Shown: positions 33,745 through 41,176 of the stretch, piece after piece
How positions within the stretch are numbered: the first letter of the stretch is position 1
How the letters are laid out: every line of letters begins with the position of its first letter
DNA from: Sedimentisphaerales bacterium
GTDB taxonomy: Bacteria; Planctomycetota; Phycisphaerae; Sedimentisphaerales; Anaerobacaceae
Assembly: GCA_030603595.1 (NCBI GenBank)
Contig: JAUVXL010000001.1
Span: 1 to 59,901 of the forward strand
Reading direction: 5' to 3'
DNA: 59,901 bases
Translations under genes and position numbers: made by a program
Notes under the pieces: generated by a model
What the model was told of the DNA's origin: nothing
The model's input: the letters and a program-made list of their open reading frames with translations, nothing else
Database searches by the model: none

Positions 33745-35225
33745 TTGTAAGTCTCCGTATCTGTTTTCGCCTCGGCTGTAGTCGGCCCCCACAAATAGGC
33801 CAGGCCAAAAGTGATTGCCGTGCCGATTACTATCAGCCAACTCCAGCCGAGGTTCAGTTTCCCTTTTTGTATCATTATCAGCAGCGCGAGGCATACGCCG
33901 GCGCTGACGAGCATGGCAGGGATATTAGAGAAATTGGCTCTTCGCCGCGTAAGCAGGCCTAGCAGGAAAACGCCCAGCAACGGGCCTCCCGTGATCGAGA
34001 GTATCTTAAACGCAAACCACAGGATATTATCCACCGGGGCACAAGCGAATGCGATGGCCGCCAGCACCAGCCCGAATCCCACCACTCCTATTCGCGAGAC
34101 CAGCAGGTAATGCCTCTCGGATGCGCCTTTGCGAATCAACGGCCGATAGAAATCGCTGACGAATGACGACGTCAGCGAGCTAAGCGGCGAGTCGATGCTG
34201 GCCATTACTATCGCGCCGAGCACGAGGCCCTTGAGGCCGACCGGGAGAACCATCCGCGTGAAATGCGGAAAGATCTCTTTGAGGTTCTCCGGCAGGGACA
34301 ATGAAGGATTCTGGGAATAGAAGACGAAGAGCAAAGTCCCGACTATCAGATACAGCCAATAGACCGGCAGGGCTGTGAGGATGGTGGCGATAATGGTCTT
34401 CTGGCTGCTCTTTCGGGTATCGACGGTGAGCAGTCTCTGGACCATTTCCTGGTCGGTCCCGAAGGATACCAGGCCAATGAAGAAACCGCCGGCGAGCCAT
34501 GCCCAGAATGTGCTGGCGTCTTTAAGGTCGAACGCAAAATGGAATGTGCTCAGACGTCCGGCCTCGTCGGCGGTCCGGACGGCGGCGGCAAGCCCTCCGT
34601 CGATACGGCTGATGAGATAGCCGGCCACGACAATGCCCGCGACAACGAAAAAGACGGCCTGGTATGCGCCCGCCCAGACGACCGCCTTGATGCCGCCGAA
34701 GGCGATAAACGCGATGCTTACGACGGTGAACAAGGCAATCGTCGCAGTTAGAGGCCAGTCCATGATGACGCCGACGGCCATGCAGGTCGCATAAAGGCGA
34801 ACGCCCGAAGCGATTAAACGCGTCGCGAAGAAGAACAGCGAACCGGCGTACTGGGTGGCCGGGCCGAAACGGTGACGAAGGAACTCGTAGATGCTCGTGC
34901 AGTTGTATTTGTAAAACGCGGGGATGAATAGAAAAGCCACCACGACCCTTGCAAGGGCCAGGCCGACCAGGAATTGAAGGAAGCGCCAGTTCTCTTCGTA
35001 GGCGGTGTGGGGGATGCTCACGACAGTCAGAGCGCTGATCTCGGTTGCAACGAATGACAGGCACGCAACAACAGGCGGGATGCGCCTGCCGCCGAGAAAA
35101 AAATCGTTCGTATCCTTCTCCTCGCGCCCGAAGATATAAGAGATCACGAACAAAAGCACAACAGCAACGCCGACGATGCTCCAGTCCAACCCGCCAAGAC
35201 TTGTCTGAGCAATTACGAGATTCAC
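33741..35225 (-). CDS. Sodium/solute symporter (SSS family), probable sugar importer
   Basis: A 494-residue SSS-family transporter with about 13 membrane helices. FFLGGRRIPPVVACLSFVAT is the conserved helix-1 to helix-2 region, AFGGIKAVVWAGAYQAVFFV the family signature segment, and SLSPQ-like parts lie near FYSQNPSLSLP. Relatives carry sugars, sialic acids or other solutes with Na+. It overlaps murQ upstream and the sulfatase downstream by 4 nt each. That position makes MurNAc, anhydro-MurNAc or a related amino sugar the likely cargo. This substrate is inferred only from context. Confidence 0.9.
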   Translation of the reverse strand: MNLVIAQTSLGGLDWSIVGVAVVLLFVISYIFGREEKDTNDFFLGGRRIPPVVACLSFVATEISALTVVSIPHTAYEENWRFLQFLVGLALARVVVAFLFIPAFYKYNCTSIYEFLRHRFGPATQYAGSLFFFATRLIASGVRLYATCMAVGVIMDWPLTATIALFTVVSIAFIAFGGIKAVVWAGAYQAVFFVVAGIVVAGYLISRIDGGLAAAVRTADEAGRLSTFHFAFDLKDASTFWAWLAGGFFIGLVSFGTDQEMVQRLLTVDTRKSSQKTIIATILTALPVYWLYLIVGTLLFVFYSQNPSLSLPENLKEIFPHFTRMVLPVGLKGLVLGAIVMASIDSPLSSLTSSFVSDFYRPLIRKGASERHYLLVSRIGVVGFGLVLAAIAFACAPVDNILWFAFKILSITGGPLLGVFLLGLLTRRRANFSNIPAMLVSAGVCLALLIMIQKGKLNLGWSWLIVIGTAITFGLAYLWGPTTAEAKTDTETYK

Positions 35226-36127
35226 AGCGCCTCCTCAATAGCCCTTCGCAGGAATTGCCTGGACTGATCAAGTATTTTGACGGCGGTAGTCATATCGACC
35301 TTGCGAAAGTGCATCACGATAGCTGTTTTGACTTTTCCCTCGGCGGCATCGAGCAGTTTCCTGGCCTTGGCGCGGGAAAGGCCCGTTAATTCCATGACGA
35401 TTCGTATAGACCTGTCGCGGAGCTTTTCGTTCGTGGCCCGCAGGTCAACCATTAGATTGCCATAGACCTTGCCGAGTTTGATCATAGCCGCGGTTGTAAG
35501 AGTGTTGAGCACGAGCTTGGTGGCGGTTCCGGCCTTCATTCTCGTCGAGCCGGTAACGACCTCGGGGCCAACGACCGGATTGATTATGATCTCTGCGGGG
35601 ATGTGCTCGACGGCCTCCGGCGCGCAGGTGATGAAGACGGTCCCTGCCCCGATTCTGCGGGCGCGCTTGAGCGCGCCGTGCACGAAAGGCGTCATACCGC
35701 AGGCTGCCAGGCCGACGACGACATCGACGGCCTTGACCTTTTTCTTATCTATGGCCTCTGCGCCGTCCTCGGGATAATCCTCGGCGCCCTCGGCCGAGCG
35801 CACGAGTGCGCCGCGCCCCCCTGCTATTATGCCCTGGACCATCGAAGGCAGGACGCCGAAAGTGGGCGGACATTCCGATGCGTCCAGAACACCCAGCCGG
35901 CCGCTCGTGCCTGCGCCGACGTAGAACAGCCGCCCGCCCCTGCGAAACCGTTCGACAATCAGGTCAACCGCCGCGGCAATGCGCCTGCGCTGCTTGGCCA
36001 CCGCAGCCGGAACCAGCACATCCTCGGCGTTGATCAACTCGACGATCTGCTGCGTTGACATTTCGTCGATGTTCTCGCTTCGGCGATTACGCTTTTCTGT
36101 AGTTGGAAGAGTTCTTCGTCTGCTCAT
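35222..36127 (-). CDS. murQ: N-acetylmuramic acid 6-phosphate etherase
   Basis: A 301-residue MurQ. It cleaves the lactyl ether of MurNAc-6-phosphate to give GlcNAc-6-phosphate and D-lactate. The SIS fold shows the signature GAGTSGRLGVLDASECPPTF, with the catalytic Glu in DASE, and VVTGSTRMKAGTATKLVLN, the second phosphate-binding loop. The C-terminal UBA-like helices (LSRAKARKLLDAAEGKVK) are typical. Its start shares one base with the anmK stop (TAATG), and its stop overlaps the transporter start. Length matches the family. No MurR regulator is adjacent. Confidence 0.97.
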   Translation of the reverse strand: MSRRRTLPTTEKRNRRSENIDEMSTQQIVELINAEDVLVPAAVAKQRRRIAAAVDLIVERFRRGGRLFYVGAGTSGRLGVLDASECPPTFGVLPSMVQGIIAGGRGALVRSAEGAEDYPEDGAEAIDKKKVKAVDVVVGLAACGMTPFVHGALKRARRIGAGTVFITCAPEAVEHIPAEIIINPVVGPEVVTGSTRMKAGTATKLVLNTLTTAAMIKLGKVYGNLMVDLRATNEKLRDRSIRIVMELTGLSRAKARKLLDAAEGKVKTAIVMHFRKVDMTTAVKILDQSRQFLRRAIEEAL

Positions 36128-37320
36128 TATGCAGGCACTATCTTTCCCATAATAACGGCCTTCTCGGCGCCGGTGGCGGTTGGTATGTTGTTGGGCAGTT
36201 CCTTGATCGTTGCGTATGCCAGCAGCGCGAATGAAACCGCCTCTTTGGCGTCAACGCTGATTCCAAGCTCGTCCGTCTTGCGAATCTTAACGTCGGTTAG
36301 CTCCCGTTGCAGCATGTTCACGAGGGTCGCATTGTGTGCCCCGCCGCCGCACAGGATCATTTCGTCGGGCATAGCAGGCAGGAAACGCCGATACGCCTGA
36401 GCGATGCTAACGGTGGTAAAAGCGGTTACAGTGGCCACGATATCGGCGTTGGCCAAGCGGCGCTTTCGGGCCTTCTTATAAATACCGTCGGCGAATGCGA
36501 AGCCGAACTCTTCTCTGCCGGTCGATTTCGGCGGGCGGCGGCGAAAGAACGGATGTCGCAGCAATTCGCTTAGTAGCTTCGCATCGACGCTGCCCTTTGC
36601 CGCCATTTTTCCCTTCGCATCGTATCGCCGTCCGCCGCGGCTTCCGAGTGCGACTATGCGGTCGATGACCATATTCCCCGGCCCCGTATCGAAAGCGATG
36701 ACATCGCCCTGACGACAGCACGCCGGCAGATAGGTAACATTGGCGATGCCGCCGATATTCTGGACGGCGCGAGATAACTGCTTGTGATTGAAGAGGATAT
36801 AGTCTGCATAAGGAACCAGCGGGGCGCCCTGGCCTGCGACCGCCATATCCCGCGGGCGAAAATCGGCGACCGTGGTAATACCCGTGCGTTGGGCGATTAT
36901 CGAGGGCTCGGCTATCTGCAGGGTCGAGCGTATCGCCTTTTGGCCGTAACGTTTCGGCTTGGGGCTGTGATAGATCGTCTGGCCGTGCGAGCCGATCAGA
37001 TCGATCGACCGCATGGCGATGCCGCTCTTTTTGCAGACCTTCGCCACGGCGTCGGCAAAAAACTCGCCCAAGACGAAATTGTAATGGCAAATATCGTCCA
37101 GCCGTCCCGATTCCGGCTCACAGAGCCTGAGGACTCGCCTCCGCAAGGCCGGCGGGTATGGATAAACATCAAAAGCCAACAAGCGAGCGGCGACACCGCG
37201 GGATTCGTCGATATCCACGACAGCCGCATCCACGCCGTCCGCCGACGTGCCGGACATCAGCCCGACCACGCGCAATCTCTTCTTTTCTGCGAGCTTAGCA
37301 ATCCGGTTCATCGTTGCCAT
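36127..37320 (-). CDS. anmK: Anhydro-N-acetylmuramic acid kinase
   Basis: A 397-residue AnmK. It hydrolyses the 1,6-anhydro bond and phosphorylates anhydro-MurNAc to MurNAc-6-phosphate. RVVGLMSGTSADGVDAAVVD is the phosphate-binding start, GSHGQTIYHSP and VVADFRPRDMA follow, and AFDTGPGNMVIDR contains the catalytic Asp. LCGGGAHNATL lies near the C terminus. The ATG at 37320 follows AAGGA and was preferred over ATG 37353 and ATG 37311. It is the first gene of the overlapping set with murQ, the transporter and a sulfatase, so it may set the level of all four. Confidence 0.96.
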   Translation of the reverse strand: MATMNRIAKLAEKKRLRVVGLMSGTSADGVDAAVVDIDESRGVAARLLAFDVYPYPPALRRRVLRLCEPESGRLDDICHYNFVLGEFFADAVAKVCKKSGIAMRSIDLIGSHGQTIYHSPKPKRYGQKAIRSTLQIAEPSIIAQRTGITTVADFRPRDMAVAGQGAPLVPYADYILFNHKQLSRAVQNIGGIANVTYLPACCRQGDVIAFDTGPGNMVIDRIVALGSRGGRRYDAKGKMAAKGSVDAKLLSELLRHPFFRRRPPKSTGREEFGFAFADGIYKKARKRRLANADIVATVTAFTTVSIAQAYRRFLPAMPDEMILCGGGAHNATLVNMLQRELTDVKIRKTDELGISVDAKEAVSFALLAYATIKELPNNIPTATGAEKAVIMGKIVPA

Positions 37321-37376
37321 CGTATCCTTACACTGAGATCGTGTCAGAATCATATCTTACATATCTCTGGTTCTCT

Positions 37377-37402
37377 GGATTCCCGCTTTCGCGGGAATGA
37401 CA
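37377..37402. repeat. Short ATTCCCGC palindromic repeat
   Basis: GGATTCCCGCTTTCGCGGGA followed by ATGACA, a hairpin with a 4-bp loop. It is in the upstream region of anmK and belongs to the family at 39669-39695 and 41127-41154. Confidence 0.8.
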
Positions 37403-37840
37403 GAGGAGAGACATTCATTTTGCCTGGCACTCTTGGCCAGTAATAATTGCAGCGCATCAATTGCCAATCTGCGAGCCGATTATAAGGGCATCCGAGGCGA
37501 TTGGCAATACGCCGGTTAAGAACACGTCTGCCGAATATCAAAAACCAAATTGGCTATTGGGGCGTCTTGGCGAATCGAAACTTGCGTTTTGCGCTCACAA
37601 GCCCCGACCGTTAGGGAGGGGGTAAATCCCGGCGCCCCTGGGGGACAGGCTTACGCTTAGGGCTTGTCGCAGCATCGCAGCGTCCCTTTGGCCTGCCGGC
37701 AGCCAAGAGGCGATAAATGCATTTATCAGCAGGTTATTGCAGCGGAAGTAGCGTTGTAGTATTAAGATGGTATGAATAATGCTCGGCCCCGGCCGATGGG
37801 CGTAGTATCGAATGGCAGTGGTGTATTTGGAGGCCGTTAG
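37403..37840. other. Divergent intergenic region between anmK and the double-SIS gene
   Basis: About 440 bp holding the mobile-like repeat at 37597-37667. The promoters for both divergent operons must lie here, but only weak -35/-10 pairs (for example TTGTAG and TAATGC near 37755-37783) could be picked out. GGAGG at 37827-37831 is the ribosome-binding site of the double-SIS gene. Confidence 0.4.
37597..37667. repeat. 71-bp dispersed element with terminal inverted repeats (copy B)
   Basis: Starts ACAAGCCCCGACCGTTAG and ends CTTACGCTTAGGGCTTGT. It matches 776-849 along its length, apart from a 3-bp deletion and a few substitutions. It lies between the divergent anmK and double-SIS genes. Confidence 0.75.
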
Positions 37841-39601
37841 ATGTCGGATGCAGTTGAACGAGCTGGGAAGTTCTTGAGCGAAGAGCGGGCGTTTCGATTG
37901 GGGAACCTGCTCACAGAATCGTTTCACCCGAAGACGCTGGAGCTTTCGCGGGTTGCTCGAAACGACATAGGCAAGGCGATTCGTATGCTGCAATCGGTCG
38001 ATGATGAGATCGGCCCGGCCATGCAAAAGGTCTTCGCTGAGGATGTGTTTGCCGAGCTTGTCGCGGCTTTTGTCGGGGCGATGAAAGAAGACAAGCGGAT
38101 TTATTTCACCGGGTGCGGCTCAACGGGGCGTTTGAGCATACTGCTGGAGGCGGCGTGGCGACGGTTCTGGCGCGAGCACGGCGATATATCGGCTAAGATG
38201 CCCGAAATGGAGGGCCGCACGATAAGCGTGATGGCGGGCGGAGATTTCGCACTCATAAAGGCCGTCGAGGGATTCGAGGATTTCCCCGATTTCGGACGAT
38301 ACCAGTTGAGGCAGGCCGGAGTCCAAGCCGGCGATGTTGTCGTTGCGATAACCGAAGGCGGGGAGACGCCGTTCGTAATCGGGACGGCGTGGGAGGGACT
38401 CGATGCGGGAGCGGAGGTATTTTTCGTATATAATAACCCGACGGATACACTGCGCAAGCACGTGCAGCGGTCGCGTGAGGTAATCGAGGAACTCCGCATC
38501 AGGAAGCTCGACCTGACAACGGGGCCGATGGCTATCACCGGCTCGACGAGGATGCAGGCGACAACCGCCGAGTTGCTCGTCGTCGGCGCCGCACTGGAAA
38601 CTGCCCTCATTCGATTCCTCGAAGAGCACCTGCCGGAGCCGGATATGGCGAAACTTGGCTTACAGGCTCGGAGCGGCGACGATTACAATCGGCTGTTCGT
38701 AAATCTGCTGAGCGAAGTTTGCCGCCCCGCCGCCGTTGATGCGATGGCCCGTGTAACCGAATTTGAGGAGAACATCTACCGCCGAGGCGGCCTGGTGACA
38801 TACATGACCGATTGGGCACTATTGGACGTACTGACGGATACCACGGAGCGCTCGCCGACGTTCATGCTGCCGCCCTTCCGCCGCAACGACGACAGCTTAT
38901 CTCCGCGGTCCTGGGCGTTCGTTAAGGACCCCTTGCGTGCAACGCAGATCGCCTGGCGCGAGATGCTGCAGCGCGAGCCGCGCGGACTTAACTGGGAACG
39001 AGAGGTTTACGAGCAGTTGGACGCCCCGGCCGCTTTGAAAGAGACCCCGCTGCGACTCGACAACACCGAGATATACAAATTCCAGATAGGCGACGAGCCG
39101 GATGACTCGCGCACGGATGCGCCGGATTCGGCGCTGGTAGTGATTGACGTCGGAAGCCAAACGGGCGATTTCGCGAGCAGTGCCCTTAAAAGATTCGGCG
39201 GCGAATACAAAAAAACAGCAGCTATGACTATCGGCTCGGCCGGCGAGCATGATGCGGATGACGTATTCGAGTTTCGCTGTGAACTGCCGAACTCGCCGCT
39301 GCGGCTCTGGGATCATCTCGCCGTTAAACTCATCTTGAACACCATTTCCACGGCGACGATGGTGCGCATGGATCGCGTCATAGGCAACGCGATGGTCTGG
39401 CTGTCCCCGAGCAATAAAAAACTTATAGACCGGGGATCCAGGCTCATATCGCAGCAGACCGAATGCAGCTACGAGCAGGCGTGCATCGAACTGCACATAG
39501 CAATAGAACAAGTGCAATCACACCGGGAACAGGGCCAAGACGTCCCCTCACCGGTCGCGCTGGCTATTGAAAGGATAAAGACAAACCACAACAAGTATTG
39601 A
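37841..39601 (+). CDS. Double-SIS MurQ-like / glucokinase-regulator-like protein
   Basis: A 586-residue protein made of two SIS domains. The N-terminal one (about residues 60-260) has YFTGCGSTGRLSILLEA and ITGSTRMQATTAELLVVGAA, close to the MurQ blocks GAGTSGRL and TGSTRMKAGTA. It lacks the DASE catalytic motif. The C-terminal one (about 400-520) has NTISTATMVRMDRVIGNAMV, like NTLTTAAMIKLGKVYGNLMV of MurQ. This resembles mammalian glucokinase regulatory protein, a MurQ relative that senses sugar phosphates. A regulatory or second etherase role is therefore possible. It is divergent from anmK-murQ and follows GGAGG. A MurNAc-6-P-sensing role is inference. Confidence 0.8.
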   Translation: MSDAVERAGKFLSEERAFRLGNLLTESFHPKTLELSRVARNDIGKAIRMLQSVDDEIGPAMQKVFAEDVFAELVAAFVGAMKEDKRIYFTGCGSTGRLSILLEAAWRRFWREHGDISAKMPEMEGRTISVMAGGDFALIKAVEGFEDFPDFGRYQLRQAGVQAGDVVVAITEGGETPFVIGTAWEGLDAGAEVFFVYNNPTDTLRKHVQRSREVIEELRIRKLDLTTGPMAITGSTRMQATTAELLVVGAALETALIRFLEEHLPEPDMAKLGLQARSGDDYNRLFVNLLSEVCRPAAVDAMARVTEFEENIYRRGGLVTYMTDWALLDVLTDTTERSPTFMLPPFRRNDDSLSPRSWAFVKDPLRATQIAWREMLQREPRGLNWEREVYEQLDAPAALKETPLRLDNTEIYKFQIGDEPDDSRTDAPDSALVVIDVGSQTGDFASSALKRFGGEYKKTAAMTIGSAGEHDADDVFEFRCELPNSPLRLWDHLAVKLILNTISTATMVRMDRVIGNAMVWLSPSNKKLIDRGSRLISQQTECSYEQACIELHIAIEQVQSHREQGQDVPSPVALAIERIKTNHNKY

Positions 39602-39668
39602 CTCACACCGACCGGTTTTCAAAAGAACGCAACGATAAGTCCGCATGCCACCGCAATACAGCACACCG

Positions 39669-39740
39669 TGTCATTCCCGCGAAAGCGGGAATCCACTCAC
39701 ACGCCACACTGCTGGATACCTGCTTTCGCAGGTATGACAA
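39669..39740. repeat. Two ATTCCCGC-type palindromes
   Basis: TGTCATTCCCGCGAAAGCGG at 39669 continues to ATCCA (39695). A related hairpin, GGATACCTGCTTTCGCAGGT followed by ATGACAA, occupies 39714-39740. They lie between the convergent double-SIS and namZ genes and may act as terminators. Confidence 0.75.
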
Positions 39741-39798
39741 AAGGCGAATCGGTTAGTCTGAGTAATTGACGAAGTGAATTGCCCGCCCTTCCCACAAG

Positions 39799-41004
39799 TC
39801 ACTCAGGGTACAACAAATACTTTTTTCGGATTTGCAGAAAGGCTTTGAGCCTGGCCTGCCAGCTTTCTTTGAGGCTTTGCAGTGATGAGCCGCTTGCAAT
39901 GGCGTTGCGCACGTTAGCAGTCCCACACAAACAGTCGAAGTGCTCTGCCCTGAACTCGAACTCGTCCGGGTGCATTCGATAGATTTCATTAACGATGAGA
40001 ATGCCGGTCCAATAGGGTTCGAGCAGGTCTCTGTGCGTTATCGTAATTTCGGCCCCGTGACATGCCTCCCCTGCGTACTTCGAGGCGTTGGGCGTGAAAC
40101 TGGCCGGCTGAAATTGCATACCGGGCAAGCCCAGCTTGTTTAGCCGGACCGTTAGGTCGTCGGCGGCGATCCACGGGGCGCCGAACTGCAGGAACGGCTT
40201 GCCTGTGCCCCTGCCCTCGGAGACGTTGGTCCCCTCCAGGAGGCACAAGCCGGGATAGACGGCGGCGGTCTTCAAATTGGTCATGTTCGGGGAAGGCTTT
40301 ATGAAGCGCAATCCTGTTTCGTCGTACCAGAGACTGCGACGCCAGCCCTGCATAGGAACGACAACGAGGTCGGCCTTGACGCCGCCTTTGAGCCAGCCCT
40401 GGCGGTTGAACATCTTCGCCAATTCGCCGACGGTCATTCCATGGCGAACGGGAATCGGATACAGGCCCACAAAGCTCGCAAACTTCGGCTCCAAGATATT
40501 GCCCTCGACCGTCAGGCCGTTGATCGGATTGGGGCGGTCGAGAACAACGAATCGCTTGCCGTTCTCGGCGGCGGCCTCCATCGCCAGAGACATTGTATAT
40601 GTATATGTGTAGAAACGGGCGCCGACATCCTGAATGTCGAAGACGAGCACATCGACATCTCTGAGCATTCTGGCGGTTGGCTTAACGGTCTTGCCGTACA
40701 GGCTGTAAACAGGCACATCGCCGGTTTGGCTGTCGATTCTTTTGCCAGCAGCTTCGGTGCCTCGGATACCGTGCTCCGGGCCGAACAACGCCGTTATTCG
40801 CACGCCCTCCATATCGCCGAACACATCCGTTATGTGTCGGCCGGCACTGTTATATGCAGTGTGGTTGGTGATAATGCCAACGCGCTTGCCCCGAAAGATC
40901 CGCTCATAAGAGGCGATGTTGTCCAGGCCGGTCCTGACCGCGGCGCAGCAGGCACACAGCGACGTTGCTAATACCAGGATTGCTGTTGCTTTTGCGAATT
41001 TCAT
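39799..41004 (-). CDS. namZ: Exo-beta-N-acetylmuramidase NamZ (DUF1343, GH171)
   Basis: A 401-residue DUF1343 protein with an export signal. LATSLCACCA near residues 12-21 may be a lipobox. The N-terminal Rossmann-like domain has RVGIITNHTAYNSAGRHITD and the conserved LFGPEHGIRG, whose Glu and His are catalytic candidates in NamZ. VLVFDIQDVGARFYTYTYTM and RPNPINGLTVEG follow. The C-terminal domain has EGTNVSEGRGTGKPFLQFGA. NamZ releases MurNAc from the non-reducing ends of peptidoglycan strands. It is convergent to the double-SIS gene and close to murQ and anmK, fitting cell-wall sugar scavenging. Confidence 0.93.
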   Translation of the reverse strand: MKFAKATAILVLATSLCACCAAVRTGLDNIASYERIFRGKRVGIITNHTAYNSAGRHITDVFGDMEGVRITALFGPEHGIRGTEAAGKRIDSQTGDVPVYSLYGKTVKPTARMLRDVDVLVFDIQDVGARFYTYTYTMSLAMEAAAENGKRFVVLDRPNPINGLTVEGNILEPKFASFVGLYPIPVRHGMTVGELAKMFNRQGWLKGGVKADLVVVPMQGWRRSLWYDETGLRFIKPSPNMTNLKTAAVYPGLCLLEGTNVSEGRGTGKPFLQFGAPWIAADDLTVRLNKLGLPGMQFQPASFTPNASKYAGEACHGAEITITHRDLLEPYWTGILIVNEIYRMHPDEFEFRAEHFDCLCGTANVRNAIASGSSLQSLKESWQARLKAFLQIRKKYLLYPE

Positions 41005-41064
41005 GCCATGCCTCTTGTACTAATCGTTTACTTAGTTTCTCTTGCATACGAGAAAAACCGTCCA

Positions 41065-41154
41065 TGTCACCCCTGCGAAGCTTGTCCTCGACCCCAATCG
41101 GGGAGCAGGGGTCCAGAGCAAAGAAGCTGGATTCCCGCTTTCGCGGGAATGACA
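41065..41154. repeat. Inverted long and short ATTCCCGC-family repeats
   Basis: TGTCACCCCTGCGAAGCTTG through GGGGAGCAGGGGTCCA (41065-41114) is the inverted long form. TGGATTCCCGCTTTCGCGGG continuing to AATGACAA (41127-41154) is the short form. Both lie between the GxGYxYP-type gene and namZ. Confidence 0.75.
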
Positions 41155-41176
41155 AATACTGTTGCCACGGCAGAAA

